From Rhizobium sp. CF080 (GTDB lineage Bacteria > Pseudomonadota > Alphaproteobacteria > Rhizobiales > Rhizobiaceae): DNA of 64,000 nucleotides. The position numbers and the translations under genes were made by a program. The notes beneath the pieces are model-generated. The model was not told the DNA's origin. It made no database searches and saw only the letters and a list, made by a program, of their open reading frames with translations. Below are positions 8,452 to 18,056 of this stretch, piece after piece; position 1 is the stretch's first letter, and every line of letters starts with the position of its first letter. The stretch covers positions 1-64,000 of the forward strand of contig NZ_AKKC02000002.1 of NCBI RefSeq assembly GCF_000282095.2, read 5' to 3'.

Positions 8452-9966
8452 TCAGTCCTGCAGGATGGCGGCGGCGACCGCATCGGGCTCTTTTGATGCA
8501 TCGAGATGCCGCCATGTTATATCCGTGGGCTTGCGGGCCAATTGGCCGGACAGCACGTCCGTGGTCGCATCCGAGGGGCTTCCTGCACGCTCGCGGACCC
8601 GCTTCCAGAGCAGTTCCGGATCGGCCTCGAGCCAAATGCCTTGAAAAACTGCCCTGGTATTTGTGACAGCAGCCTCCATGAGGCGCCGATTGGCCGGATC
8701 GTCAAAGACCGCATCGGCGACGACGGATCCGCCCTCGGCAAGGATCAGCTCCGCGTGCCTCGCCATCTCATGATAGACCCTTCTCGACACATCGGGCTGA
8801 TAGGCGGAGACGGGAAGCCTCGTCTCGGCGGAAACGCCATGCAGGGCTTTGCGAATTCGGTCGCTTTCGACGATCCTGGCTCCCGGCGGCGCGCCCACCT
8901 TCGCAGCCAGACGATCCGCGACCGTCGTCTTGCCCGAACCGCTGAGGCCGCCGATCGCGATCAGACGTGGTGGCGTTTCCTTCAGGAGAGCATGGGCGAG
9001 ATCGAAATAGGACTTCGCCTCCTGCGCCAGGCTGGCGGCATCCTGGCCGGGCTCTTCAGCCTGCGTCGCCGTCACATGCGCGCGGACCTCCGCCCTGATC
9101 GCCATGAAAAACGGCAGAAGGCAGAACCCGTCCTCGTCGTCGATCCCATCGAGATAACGGTTCATCACCAGATTGGCGAGGTCGGGGAAACCGCGGTGCC
9201 AGAGATCCATCAGCAGAAAGGCGAGGTCGTAGAGGACATCGACGGTAGCGATCCCGAGATTGAACTCGATACAGTCGAACAGGCACGGTTTGCCGCCCAG
9301 CAGGCAGATATTGCGCAGGTGAAGATCGCCGTGGCAGCGGCGGACCCTGCCCGCCAGCGCTCGCCGGTCGAGAAGTTCGCCATGCCGCATGAGCCGCGAC
9401 CGTAAGGTCTCGCTCAGCTTCGCCACCTCCGCCGCGCCGAACACATGGCTGGTCGCAAACCCGGCATCGTTGATATCGAGCACGGCCTCGATATTGGCCA
9501 CCCCGCCGCCCTTGGAGACCACCGGCGCCCGGCGATGATAGAATGCGATCATCCGGGCCGTCTGTGTCGCTAGCTCCGGCGTCAGACTGCCGGCAACCGC
9601 CATGCGGTCGAAGAGCTGGCTCTGCTCGAAGCGGCTCATCTCGACGACGGCATCGACAAGCGGGCCGTCCCCATCGAACTCCAGGGGGCCTGCGTCGGAC
9701 CGGGTGATCCGCCGCACGCCGATATAGAGGCCGGGCGCGGTCTCGCTGTTCAGCGCGACTTCCTTGCGGCAGGCATCCTCGCGGATCGCGGCCGTCGAAA
9801 AATCGACATAGGGAAGTTTCAGCGCCTTCTTGAGCTTGTAGACCTTGTCGCCGACCAGGAAGATCAAGGAGATATGCGTCTCCACCCGTTCGACGGGGCC
9901 AGCAAGCCCATAGGATGCCGGGTTGGCCAGAAAGGCAATCGTGTCGCCTTGATCCTCAACCGCCAT
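8452..9966 (-). CDS. Fused aminoglycoside phosphotransferase-like / P-loop kinase protein
   Basis: This 504-residue protein has two parts. Residues about 1-310 resemble the APH/choline kinase fold, with the catalytic loop RRCHGDLHLRNICLL and the metal-binding LFDCIEFN. Residues about 325-504 are a P-loop kinase with Walker A GGLSGSGKTTVADRL, similar to small metabolite kinases. ATG 9966 is preferred because GGGAGAAGGGG lies just upstream; an upstream in-frame start lacks one. The substrate is unknown. In related genomes this fused protein often lies beside alcohol dehydrogenase and phosphoketolase genes as here, so it may act in the same low-oxygen response. No signal peptide. Confidence 0.8.
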   Translation of the reverse strand: MAVEDQGDTIAFLANPASYGLAGPVERVETHISLIFLVGDKVYKLKKALKLPYVDFSTAAIREDACRKEVALNSETAPGLYIGVRRITRSDAGPLEFDGDGPLVDAVVEMSRFEQSQLFDRMAVAGSLTPELATQTARMIAFYHRRAPVVSKGGGVANIEAVLDINDAGFATSHVFGAAEVAKLSETLRSRLMRHGELLDRRALAGRVRRCHGDLHLRNICLLGGKPCLFDCIEFNLGIATVDVLYDLAFLLMDLWHRGFPDLANLVMNRYLDGIDDEDGFCLLPFFMAIRAEVRAHVTATQAEEPGQDAASLAQEAKSYFDLAHALLKETPPRLIAIGGLSGSGKTTVADRLAAKVGAPPGARIVESDRIRKALHGVSAETRLPVSAYQPDVSRRVYHEMARHAELILAEGGSVVADAVFDDPANRRLMEAAVTNTRAVFQGIWLEADPELLWKRVRERAGSPSDATTDVLSGQLARKPTDITWRHLDASKEPDAVAAAILQD

Positions 9967-10244
9967 ACCCCTTCTCCCTGCGCTGCAGCCTCTTCGACAG
10001 GAGGCCATTCAACGGTCTCACGGGCCTTGATATCGGTCAACGGGCGAGCACGACGCCGGTTGCACCTTACGCGGTGCCCGGCCAAGATTTCCACGACATC
10101 GTGTCTCCATGCACGTTCCACCAGCCTGTCTCCCAAAGACCAATCTTTGGTGACGGCTCGCGGGGCGTTGCGCTGCGTCAAGGCACCGCCGGTGGCCGCA
10201 GTCCAAAAGCGATACCAACCCTGCACCACTAGGAAAGGCGTTCT

Positions 10245-11189
10245 GTGGAGATGACGCTCAGACATCACGGCCGTTACGAGGCCATCATCCGCGAGGCGAT
10301 TTCGCTGCCGCCGATGCGAACGGCAGTGGTCCATCCCTGCTCGACGGAAACCCTGCGTTCCGCTGTCGAACTCAGGGAACAGGGCCTTCTCGATCCGGTC
10401 CTGGTCGGCCCGGAGCACAGGATCAGGGCGATCGCGGACGCCGCCGAGTTGTCGCTCGCCGGCATCGACATCGAGCCCGTCGAACACAGCCATGCGGCGG
10501 CAGATCGCAGCGTCGAACTTGCCTCCGCCGGAAGGGTCACCGCCCTGATGAAAGGTAGCCTGCACAGCGATGAACTGCTTTCGGCCGTGATTGCGCCGGC
10601 GTCGAGACTGAAGACCGCGCGGCGCATGAGCCACGCCTACGTCATGGACATCCCGGCCTATGACAAGCTGCTGATCGTCACCGATGCCGCGATCAACATC
10701 CAGCCGGACCTCGACCAGAAACGCGATATCTGCCAGAACGCAGTCGACCTGATGCATCTTCTCGGCGTCGAAAGACCGCTCGTCGCGGTGCTTGCCGCCG
10801 TCGAGACCGTCAACAGCAAGATGCCCTCGACGCTGGACGCAGCAGCCTTGACCGTCATGGCGGCCCGCGGGCAGATCGAAGGGGCGATCGTCGACGGTCC
10901 GCTCGCCTTCGACAATGCGATCAGCATCGAGGCCGCGCAGGCGAAATGCATTGCCTCCCCGGTCGCCGGCCAGGCGGATATCCTGCTGGTTCCCGATCTC
11001 GAAGCCGGCAACATGCTGGCCAAGCAACTTATTTATTTCGCAGGTGCGGATGCCGCCGGGCTGGTTCTTGGCGCCCGCGTCCCTATCATACTGACAAGCC
11101 GCTCGGACCCGGACAAAGTTCGAACGGCATCCGCCGCCCTCGCCCGGCTGACGGCTGCAAAACGACTTGAAGCAAGGATGCCTCTATGA
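10245..11189 (+). CDS. pta: Phosphate acetyl/butyryltransferase family enzyme
   Basis: This 314-residue cytosolic enzyme consists of the PTA_PTB domain alone. Landmarks are ALMKGSLHSDELLSAV, RRMSHAYVMDIP, IVTDAAINIQPDLDQK and the late NMLAKQLIYFAGADAAGLVLGA. It is much shorter than E. coli Pta (about 710 aa), as in catalytic-domain-only forms. It would interconvert acetyl-CoA and acetyl phosphate. GTG 10245 is 6 bases after AGGAAAGG; ATG 10251 is the alternative. Its last four bases overlap ackA (ATGA), so the two are translationally coupled. The acyl group preference cannot be read from sequence. Confidence 0.88.
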   Translation: MEMTLRHHGRYEAIIREAISLPPMRTAVVHPCSTETLRSAVELREQGLLDPVLVGPEHRIRAIADAAELSLAGIDIEPVEHSHAAADRSVELASAGRVTALMKGSLHSDELLSAVIAPASRLKTARRMSHAYVMDIPAYDKLLIVTDAAINIQPDLDQKRDICQNAVDLMHLLGVERPLVAVLAAVETVNSKMPSTLDAAALTVMAARGQIEGAIVDGPLAFDNAISIEAAQAKCIASPVAGQADILLVPDLEAGNMLAKQLIYFAGADAAGLVLGARVPIILTSRSDPDKVRTASAALARLTAAKRLEARMPL

Positions 11190-12385
11190 CGGACAACCTT
11201 CTCCTGACGTTCAATGCCGGTTCTTCGACCGTGAAGATCGGCATATTCAAGGTGGGCGGCGGCACGCCGGAGCGGATCGGCAAGGCAGTCGTCGACTTCG
11301 GAACCTATCCGCTGACTTTGCATCTGAAGGAAGGCCCGGAGCAGTTCGAGTTGCCGCTGAAGGGCGAGGCCGGCGACGATCTCGCCGAACTGATGGACGA
11401 AGTGTTCCGGGAACTCGACACGCATTTCGACCTTAACGCCGTCACCTGCGCCGGCCACCGGATCGTCCATGGCGGCGACGTCTTTGACGGCCCCGTGGAA
11501 CTGACGACCGAGACGATCGCGAAGGTCCGGTCGCTGACGGACCTGGCGCCACTCCACCAGCCCCAGGCGCTGCGGATGATCAGGGCCGTGAGGCACCTAC
11601 GGCCGCATCTCTTCCAGACCGGCTCCTTTGACACCACCTTCCATGCGACCCAGTCCGATCTGGTGCGGCGTCTCGCCATTCCGCGCGCCTATCATGATGA
11701 GGGCATCAAACGGTACGGCTTTCACGGACTTTCCTATCGATATGTGGCCGGTACACTGGCAGCCAAGGCGCCGGACATCGCAAACGGCAAAGTCATCATC
11801 GCCCATCTCGGCAGCGGCGCCAGCCTCTGCGCCATTGAAAACGGTATCAGCCGGGATTCCAGCATGGGCTTCTCGACGCTCGACGGCATTCCCATGGCGA
11901 CGAGGCCGGGGTGGCTCGACCCCGGCGTACTCCTGCATTTCCTGGGGCCGCTCGGAAAATCGGTCGAGGAAGTCGAGGACATGCTCTATCACAAATCCGG
12001 TCTCCTCGGCGTCTCGGGCCTCAGCGGCGATACCCGCGAACTCATCGAGGACGGCGGCAGGCAGGCTCGGGAAGCGATCGACCTCTTCACGCTCAGGATC
12101 GCCGGTGAGGTCGGGAGGCTCGCATCAACGCTCGGCGGGCTCGATGCCTTGGTCTTCACCGCCGGCATCGGAGAGAACCAACCGCAGATACGCAAAAGTG
12201 TCACGGAACAACTTCTATGGCTGGGCGTAGAGCTGGATACGACCGCCAACGAAAAGGGCGCGCTCACGATCAGTACCGCCGCAAGCCGGATTGCCGTCCA
12301 CGTCATCCCCACGGATGAAGAACAGATGATTGCGGAGGAATGCCTTTCCGTCCTGCACGCGAAGGATCACTCCGCCGCTTCGTGA
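11186..12385 (+). CDS. ackA: Acetate kinase
   Basis: This 399-residue ASKHA-fold kinase converts acetyl phosphate plus ADP to acetate plus ATP in the cytosol. Family motifs are the N-terminal [16 protein letters not shown], the FDTTFH and [14 protein letters not shown] segments, [33 protein letters not shown], and the late [14 protein letters not shown]. Its start overlaps pta by 4 bases, and xfp follows 73 bases later. The trio would turn phosphoketolase-made acetyl phosphate into ATP and acetate or acetyl-CoA. Confidence 0.96.
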   Translation: MTDNLLLTFNAGSSTVKIGIFKVGGGTPERIGKAVVDFGTYPLTLHLKEGPEQFELPLKGEAGDDLAELMDEVFRELDTHFDLNAVTCAGHRIVHGGDVFDGPVELTTETIAKVRSLTDLAPLHQPQALRMIRAVRHLRPHLFQTGSFDTTFHATQSDLVRRLAIPRAYHDEGIKRYGFHGLSYRYVAGTLAAKAPDIANGKVIIAHLGSGASLCAIENGISRDSSMGFSTLDGIPMATRPGWLDPGVLLHFLGPLGKSVEEVEDMLYHKSGLLGVSGLSGDTRELIEDGGRQAREAIDLFTLRIAGEVGRLASTLGGLDALVFTAGIGENQPQIRKSVTEQLLWLGVELDTTANEKGALTISTAASRIAVHVIPTDEEQMIAEECLSVLHAKDHSAAS

Positions 12386-12458
12386 TCAGCGCTGGGGACA
12401 CACTCTCAGCTCACGACAGATTTTTCCGATCAACTCGCCCTCCCGAAGGAGCAAGAAG

Positions 12459-14852
12459 ATGCAGTCAAACACAGCCACGCCCGTTATGCCCGAGATCGGC
12501 TCGGAGGAACTGACCCTCATCGACCGCTACTGGCGGGCGGCGAACTATCTTTCGGTGGGGCAGATCTATCTGCTCGACAATCCACTCCTCAAGGAGCCGC
12601 TGAAGCCGGAGCATATCAAGCCACGGCTGCTCGGCCACTGGGGCACGACGCCCGGCCTCAACTTCATCTACGCGCATCTCAACCGGATCATCCGCAACCG
12701 CGATCTCAGCATGATCTATGTCTGCGGTCCCGGCCATGGCGGGCCGGGAATGGTTGCCAGCACCTATCTCGAAGGCACCTATAGCGAGATCTATCCGGAG
12801 ATCAGCGAAGACGCGGCCGGCATGCGGAAATTGTTCCGGCAGTTTTCGTTCCCGGGCGGCATTCCCAGCCACGCGGCGCCGGAAACACCCGGCTCCGTCC
12901 ACGAAGGCGGCGAACTCGGCTATGCGCTGGTGCATGCCTACGGAGCGGCCTTCGACAACCCCGACCTCGTCGTCGCCTGCGTCGTCGGCGATGGTGAGGC
13001 CGAGACCGGACCGCTCGCCGCAAGCTGGCACTCGAACAAGTTCCTGAACCCCGCCCGCGACGGTGCCGTGCTGCCGATCCTGCATCTCAATGGCTACAAG
13101 ATCGCCGGCCCGACTGTCCTCGGCCGCATGCCGGATGAGGATATCGACCATCTTTTCCGCGGTTACGGTTATGAGCCGTTCTTCGTGGAAGGCCATGAGC
13201 CGGCTGATATGCACCGGCAGATGGCCGCGACCTTTGAGAAGGTTTTCGATCGTATCCGGGCGATCCAGGGCCAAGCTCGCGAGGGCAAGGCGCCCGAAGG
13301 CTGCCCGCGCTGGCCGATGATCGTGCTGCGCAGTCCGAAAGGCTGGACCGGACCAAAGGAAGTCGATGGCAAGAAGGTCGAAGACTTCTGGCGCGCCCAC
13401 CAGGTGCCGGTCTCCGGCTGCCGCGAGAACGACGGCCACCGCAGGATCCTCGAGGACTGGATGCGGAGCTACAATCCGGACGATCTCTTCGACGGCAATG
13501 GCCGGCTGAAGGAGGAGCTGCGGGCGCTTTCTCCAGGTGGCGAGCGCCGCATGGGTGCCAACCCGCATGCCAATGGCGGCTTGTTGCGCAAGGAACTCAT
13601 CGTGCCCAGCATCCGGGATTACGCGGTACCCGTCGGGGCGCGGGGTGCCGACATGGTCCAGACGACGGAGATACTCGGTAAATATCTGCGCGACGTGCTG
13701 AAACTCAACGACGCCAATTCCAACTTCCGGATCTTCGGTCCGGACGAAACGGAATCCAACCGGCTCGGCAATGTCTTCGAGGTCACCGACCGCGTTTGGA
13801 TGGAGCGGATCGAGCCTTATGACGTCCATCTTTTGCGCGATGGCCGGGTGATGGAGGTGCTTTCCGAGCATCTCTGCCAGGGCTGGCTGGAAGGCTACCT
13901 GCTGACCGGCCGGCACGGTTTCTTCTCGTGCTACGAGGCCTTCATCCACATCGTCGATTCGATGTTCAACCAGCATGCCAAGTGGCTGAAAGTGTCGCGC
14001 GAGCTGCCGTGGCGGAAGCCCGTTTCCTCGCTCAACTACCTGCTCACCTCGCATGTCTGGCGGCAGGACCACAACGGTTTCTCCCATCAGGACCCCGGCT
14101 TCGTCGATCTCGTCGCCAACAAGAAGGCGGATATCGTGCGCATCTATCTGCCGCCGGATGCCAATACGCTGCTCTGGATCGGCGACCACTGCCTGAAGAC
14201 CTGGGACCGCGTCAACGTCATCGTCGCCGGCAAGCAGCCGGAACCGCAATGGCTGACGATCGACGAGGCGATCCGGCATTGCGAGGCCGGGATCGGCATC
14301 TGGGACTGGGCGAGCAACGAGGGCGGTGCAGTCGAGCCCGACGTCGTGATGGCCTGCGCCGGCGACGTGCCAACCCTGGAAACGCTGGCGGCGGTCTCCC
14401 TGCTGCGCGAGGCGATCCCGGAACTCAGGATCCGCGTCGTCAACGTCGTGGATCTGCTCGCTCTGCAGTCTCAGGACCAGCATCCGCATGGCCTGCCGGA
14501 CGAACAGTTCGACAGGTTGTTCACCACCGACCGGCCGGTGATCTTTGCCTATCACGGCTATCCATACCTCATCCACCGGCTGACCTATAAACGCACCAAC
14601 CACCGGAACATCCATGTGCGCGGCTTCATCGAGGAGGGCACGACGACGACGCCCTTCGACATGACGGTGCTGAACGAACTCGACCGTTTCCACCTTGCCA
14701 TCGAGGCGATCGAGCGCGTGCCGGGCCTCAAGGAAAAGGCGGCCGGCGTGGTCGACATGCTCAAGGGCAAGCTTGGCGAACATACAAGCTATGTCCGCGA
14801 ACATGGCGAGGACATGCCTGAAATCCGCGACTGGAAATGGCCGACACGCTGA
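12459..14852 (+). CDS. xfp: Phosphoketolase (xylulose-5-P/fructose-6-P)
   Basis: This 797-residue thiamine diphosphate enzyme cleaves xylulose 5-phosphate (and often fructose 6-phosphate) with phosphate to acetyl phosphate plus an aldose phosphate. Signatures are the N-terminal [17 protein letters not shown], the EGGELGYAL and [19 protein letters not shown] motifs (ThDP/Mg binding), [15 protein letters not shown], and [11 protein letters not shown]. The length is normal for the family. GAAGGAGCAAGAAG precedes the ATG. Its product is the substrate of the pta and ackA products just upstream, giving a compact acetyl-phosphate bypass. Confidence 0.96.
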   Translation: MQSNTATPVMPEIGSEELTLIDRYWRAANYLSVGQIYLLDNPLLKEPLKPEHIKPRLLGHWGTTPGLNFIYAHLNRIIRNRDLSMIYVCGPGHGGPGMVASTYLEGTYSEIYPEISEDAAGMRKLFRQFSFPGGIPSHAAPETPGSVHEGGELGYALVHAYGAAFDNPDLVVACVVGDGEAETGPLAASWHSNKFLNPARDGAVLPILHLNGYKIAGPTVLGRMPDEDIDHLFRGYGYEPFFVEGHEPADMHRQMAATFEKVFDRIRAIQGQAREGKAPEGCPRWPMIVLRSPKGWTGPKEVDGKKVEDFWRAHQVPVSGCRENDGHRRILEDWMRSYNPDDLFDGNGRLKEELRALSPGGERRMGANPHANGGLLRKELIVPSIRDYAVPVGARGADMVQTTEILGKYLRDVLKLNDANSNFRIFGPDETESNRLGNVFEVTDRVWMERIEPYDVHLLRDGRVMEVLSEHLCQGWLEGYLLTGRHGFFSCYEAFIHIVDSMFNQHAKWLKVSRELPWRKPVSSLNYLLTSHVWRQDHNGFSHQDPGFVDLVANKKADIVRIYLPPDANTLLWIGDHCLKTWDRVNVIVAGKQPEPQWLTIDEAIRHCEAGIGIWDWASNEGGAVEPDVVMACAGDVPTLETLAAVSLLREAIPELRIRVVNVVDLLALQSQDQHPHGLPDEQFDRLFTTDRPVIFAYHGYPYLIHRLTYKRTNHRNIHVRGFIEEGTTTTPFDMTVLNELDRFHLAIEAIERVPGLKEKAAGVVDMLKGKLGEHTSYVREHGEDMPEIRDWKWPTR

Positions 14853-14864
14853 CGTCGCATCCAT

Positions 14865-14894
14865 GAAGGCCCCGGCTTCTGGCACAGGGCCTTC
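14865..14894 (+). terminator. Candidate terminator after xfp
   Basis: An 8-bp stem (GAAGGCCC at 14865-14872 with GGGCCTTC at 14887-14894) lies 12 bases after the xfp stop. No T-run follows, so confidence is limited. Confidence 0.4.
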
Positions 14895-14954
14895 ACCGCG
14901 GTGGGCAAACGGGCGTCGAGGCGAGATCACGTTTCGGTGTTTCGCGGCTATGTG

Positions 14955-14983
14955 TGTAACCAATCGCCCGCCTCTTCCGTAAT
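14955..14983 (+). promoter_or_regulatory. Candidate SigF-type promoter of msrBA
   Basis: TGTAACC (14955-14961), 16 bases, then CGTAAT (14978-14983). The -35-like part is identical to the one before the ECF sigma gene at 55886 and differs by one base from the one before the MxKDx gene; the -10-like part and spacing differ slightly. It ends 38 bases before the msrB start. Confidence 0.5.
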
Positions 14984-15021
14984 CATGCAGGAAAGCAGAT
15001 TATGGACCGGGAGGCTCCACC

Positions 15022-15513
15022 ATGATGAACAGACGTATATTCCTGGCCGGCAGCGCGCTAACGCTTGCCGCAGTGCCTCTCGTAATGAGCATCCGGTCGA
15101 CGCTCGCCGCGGCCGGCAGTTTCCCTGTGACGCATACGGCGGACGAGTGGCGCAAGCTTTTGACGCCGGAGCAGTACAATATCCTGCGCGAGGAAGGCAC
15201 CGAATATCCCGGCAGCAGCGCGCTTCTCAACGAGCACCGCAAAGGCACGTTCTCCTGTGTCGGATGCGACCAGGCACTCTTCTCCTCGGAGACGAAATTC
15301 GAGAGCGGTACCGGCTGGCCGAGCTTCTGGGCACCGCTCACCAATGCCGTCGGCACGGTGCGCGACACGACACTCGGCATGGTCCGTGTCGCCGTCAATT
15401 GCGCACGCTGCGGCGGCCATCTCGGCCATGTCTTCGACGACGGACCGAAGCCCACCGGCCTGCGCTACTGCATGAACGGCGCGGTCATGAAATTCCGTCC
15501 GGTATCGGCCTGA
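15022..15513 (+). CDS. msrB: Exported methionine-R-sulfoxide reductase MsrB
   Basis: This 163-residue enzyme reduces the R-epimer of methionine sulfoxide. The N-terminus MMNRRIFLAGSALTLAAVPL has a twin-arginine followed by a hydrophobic stretch, indicating Tat export. The SelR domain shows zinc-binding CVGC and CARC pairs, the GTGWPSFW motif, GGHLGHVFDDGP, and catalytic Cys150 in LRYCMNG. GGGAGG precedes the ATG. msrA follows after 53 bases and is also exported, so the pair repairs periplasmic proteins. A promoter like that of the ECF sigma locus lies upstream. Confidence 0.93.
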   Translation: MMNRRIFLAGSALTLAAVPLVMSIRSTLAAAGSFPVTHTADEWRKLLTPEQYNILREEGTEYPGSSALLNEHRKGTFSCVGCDQALFSSETKFESGTGWPSFWAPLTNAVGTVRDTTLGMVRVAVNCARCGGHLGHVFDDGPKPTGLRYCMNGAVMKFRPVSA

Positions 15514-15566
15514 TCCGCCACCCTATCCTTCACGCCCCTTCATCCACTTCGCCTGAGGAGACCGCC

Positions 15567-16295
15567 ATGAAAAACAAGACAAAGATATCCTATAGCCTCT
15601 CCGCGTTTGCCGGTGCGGCGCTGGTCCTGGCCGGCCTGACGTTCGGCGCGGCCACCAGCGCCACGGCCGAGGAGGGAATTGCCATCCCCGCCCCCGCAGT
15701 CGATCAGGCGGCGAGCACGGCTGCGACAGAAACCGCCATCTTCGCCGGCGGCTGTTTCTGGGGCGTCCAGGGTGTGTTCCAGCATGTCGAGGGGGTCAAG
15801 AATGCGGTTTCCGGTTATGCCGGCGGCGCCAAGGAAACTGCCGTCTACGAGGCGGTCGGCTACGGCAAAACGGGCCATGCGGAAGCGGTTCGTGTGACCT
15901 TCGATCCGAAGAAGGTGACCTACGGACACCTGCTACAGATCTATTTCTCGGTCGCCCATGACCCGACCCAGCTCAACCGCCAGGGACCGGATACCGGCAC
16001 GCAATATCGCTCGACGATCTTCCCGACCAGCGAGGATCAGGCGCGCGTCGCCAAGGCCTATATCGACCAGCTCAACAAGGCCAAGGTCTTCCGTGCAGCG
16101 ATTGCCACCACCATCGAGCCGGGCAAGGCCTTCTATCCGGCAGAAGCCTACCATCAGGACTTCCTGACCCAGAACCCGACCTATCCCTATATCGTCTACA
16201 ACGACCTGCCGAAGATCGAGAACCTGCGGCAGATCTTCCCGGACGACTACCGCGACAAACCGGTCCTAGTCGCACAGGCAGGCATTGGTAACTGA
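15567..16295 (+). CDS. msrA: Exported methionine-S-sulfoxide reductase MsrA
   Basis: This 242-residue enzyme reduces the S-epimer of methionine sulfoxide. A signal peptide (KKISYS-like basic start, then LSAFAGAALVLAGLTFGAA and ATA) precedes the MsrA domain, which has the active-site motif AGGCFWG with Cys63, plus GYAGG, HAEAVRV and the AEAYHQDFL segment. ATG 15567 is chosen because GAGGAG lies 8 bases upstream and a signal peptide follows directly; the longer open frame runs through msrB in another frame. Resolving partner is probably a thioredoxin-like protein elsewhere. Confidence 0.94.
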   Translation: MKNKTKISYSLSAFAGAALVLAGLTFGAATSATAEEGIAIPAPAVDQAASTAATETAIFAGGCFWGVQGVFQHVEGVKNAVSGYAGGAKETAVYEAVGYGKTGHAEAVRVTFDPKKVTYGHLLQIYFSVAHDPTQLNRQGPDTGTQYRSTIFPTSEDQARVAKAYIDQLNKAKVFRAAIATTIEPGKAFYPAEAYHQDFLTQNPTYPYIVYNDLPKIENLRQIFPDDYRDKPVLVAQAGIGN

Positions 16296-16365
16296 GACTT
16301 CGAACGCCGGCCCACATCGGCTGGTAAGCCGGCAGGATATGGGGCCTGGTCAACTCAATGATCCG

Positions 16366-16382
16366 GGCCGGGCATCCCGGCC
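16366..16382. terminator. Hairpin between convergent msrA and MFS genes
   Basis: A perfect 7-bp stem (GGCCGGG with CCCGGCC) and 3-base loop in the 135-base gap between convergent genes. No T-run, so it is a weak terminator call. Confidence 0.35.
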
Positions 16383-16430
16383 GCCCAATGGGCGCCGACA
16401 GGCGAAAGCTCTGCCCTCGCCTGCGCAACC

Positions 16431-17891
16431 TCAGCTTTCCTGCACGGCCTCGGTGCGCCGTGCGACGCCCGGCACGCAGAGGCAGGCGACGACGATCAGG
16501 GCGGTGATCAGGAACATCGCGATGAAGGTCATGTGCAGTGCATGCTGAAGCGCAAACCGGATGGGCGAGTCGGCTGCAAGCCCGCCGCCGACCCCCTGCA
16601 ACAGATCGCGCAATTCATCGGAGGTAATCGGTCCCGAGACGGAGTTGGCAAGGCCGTAGCTCAGCACGGCACCGAGAAGCGCTGCACCGAGCGTGCTTCC
16701 GAGATTGCGCGAAAAGACGTTGGAGGCGGTCGCGCTGCCGCGTTCGGACCAGCCGACATTCTCCTGGATGATCACAAGACCTGAGATATTGAGCAGGCCC
16801 ATACCGAAACCCATCAGGAGCGAGCCGGCGCCGGCCTGGATAGGCGAGCTTTCCGGCGTCAGCAGGACCAGGAAAAGTGCCCCGACCGGCACGAAGATGC
16901 TTCCGGCGATCATCAACGGCCGCAGTCCGAAGCGCGGGAACATTCGCGAGGCGAAGGTCCCGCCACTCGGCCAGCCGACTAGCAGCATGGTCAGCGTGAA
17001 ACCAGCGACCAGCGGCGAGCGGTTGAGCACCGTCTGCACATACATGGGCAGGAAGGTCGTCAGGCCCATGATCGCCATGCTGGCGAGAAAGACCGCCGTA
17101 TTGGCGAATGCGATCGGCCGCTTTAGCCAGAGCTGGAGGGAAACCATCGGGGCCTCGGCGCGCCGCTCCTGCCAGATGAACAGCACGAAACTGACAAGGA
17201 AGATCGCCAGCGAAACGAACATGTAGGCGGTGGCGCCCTCGGTTTCGGTGAGTGCGATCATCAGGGCGGAAATGGCCACGGCAAAGAGCCCCGCTCCAAG
17301 AAAGTCTATCGATGCCGTGCGGGTCTGTTTTTCTTCGTGAAGGAAAAGGATGAAGGCCACCGCCGACATGATGCCGATCGGAACATTGATCCAGAACACC
17401 CAGGCCCAGGGGAGGTTGTGGACGATGATGCTGCCGAGCAGTGGGCCGACGACCGCGGAAAGCGCCCAGACGCTGGCGAGATATCCCTGCACCTTGCCGC
17501 GCTCCGCCCCCGGATACAGATCGCCGACCACCGTCATGATGACCGGCTGGATCGCGCCGGCACCGATGCCCTGCAGGAGCCGGAAGGCGATCATCGACGG
17601 CATCGACCAGGCAAAGCCCGCAAGAATGGAGGCGATCAGGAAGATTGCCGTGCCAATCAGGATGATCGGCTTGCGGCCGTAGATATCGGAGAGCTTGCCG
17701 AACACCACGGTCGTCGCCGTCTGGGCGAGAAGGAAGGACGAGAACACCCAGCTATAGAGATTCAACTGACCGAGTTGGGCAGCGATCTGCGGCATGGCCG
17801 TCGAAACGATGGTCGCCTCGATTGCGATCATCGCCATGCTTGCCATGACGGCCGCAATGACGAGCGCCCGGTTGGAGCTTGGATGGGTCAT
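16431..17891 (-). CDS. MFS multidrug exporter (DHA2 type, 14 TM)
   Basis: This 486-residue inner-membrane drug:proton antiporter shows the early VAMASMAMIAIEATIVSTAMPQI span typical of the DHA2/QacA-like group, the motif A loop GKLSDIYGRKP and the motif C-like span. About 14 hydrophobic segments can be counted. ATG 17891 is preferred over the upstream ATG because AGGTGA lies before it. It probably exports hydrophobic toxic compounds, with substrate unknown. No regulator gene is adjacent. Confidence 0.88.
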   Translation of the reverse strand: MTHPSSNRALVIAAVMASMAMIAIEATIVSTAMPQIAAQLGQLNLYSWVFSSFLLAQTATTVVFGKLSDIYGRKPIILIGTAIFLIASILAGFAWSMPSMIAFRLLQGIGAGAIQPVIMTVVGDLYPGAERGKVQGYLASVWALSAVVGPLLGSIIVHNLPWAWVFWINVPIGIMSAVAFILFLHEEKQTRTASIDFLGAGLFAVAISALMIALTETEGATAYMFVSLAIFLVSFVLFIWQERRAEAPMVSLQLWLKRPIAFANTAVFLASMAIMGLTTFLPMYVQTVLNRSPLVAGFTLTMLLVGWPSGGTFASRMFPRFGLRPLMIAGSIFVPVGALFLVLLTPESSPIQAGAGSLLMGFGMGLLNISGLVIIQENVGWSERGSATASNVFSRNLGSTLGAALLGAVLSYGLANSVSGPITSDELRDLLQGVGGGLAADSPIRFALQHALHMTFIAMFLITALIVVACLCVPGVARRTEAVQES

Positions 17892-18056
17892 GGATTCACC
17901 TGGGAACGCCACGCGGCGAACACGATAGGGATGGATGTTCGGCGGTCAAACGGCCGTCGTGCGGGATATTTCTTAGTATCCCCCTGCGGGCCGGCGTCAA
18001 GCGCGAAATCTGGCATTTATCAAGGAGGTAACGAGCCCGTGACCGTGGCGGGCGGC

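Noticed and set aside
12465-14963. An 832-codon minus-strand frame opposite phosphoketolase
   Set aside because: It is the mirror frame of a clearly identified gene and has no ribosome site or motif.
14901-15566. An N-terminal extension of msrA running over msrB
   Set aside because: It overlaps msrB in another frame; ATG 15567 has a ribosome site and a signal peptide follows.
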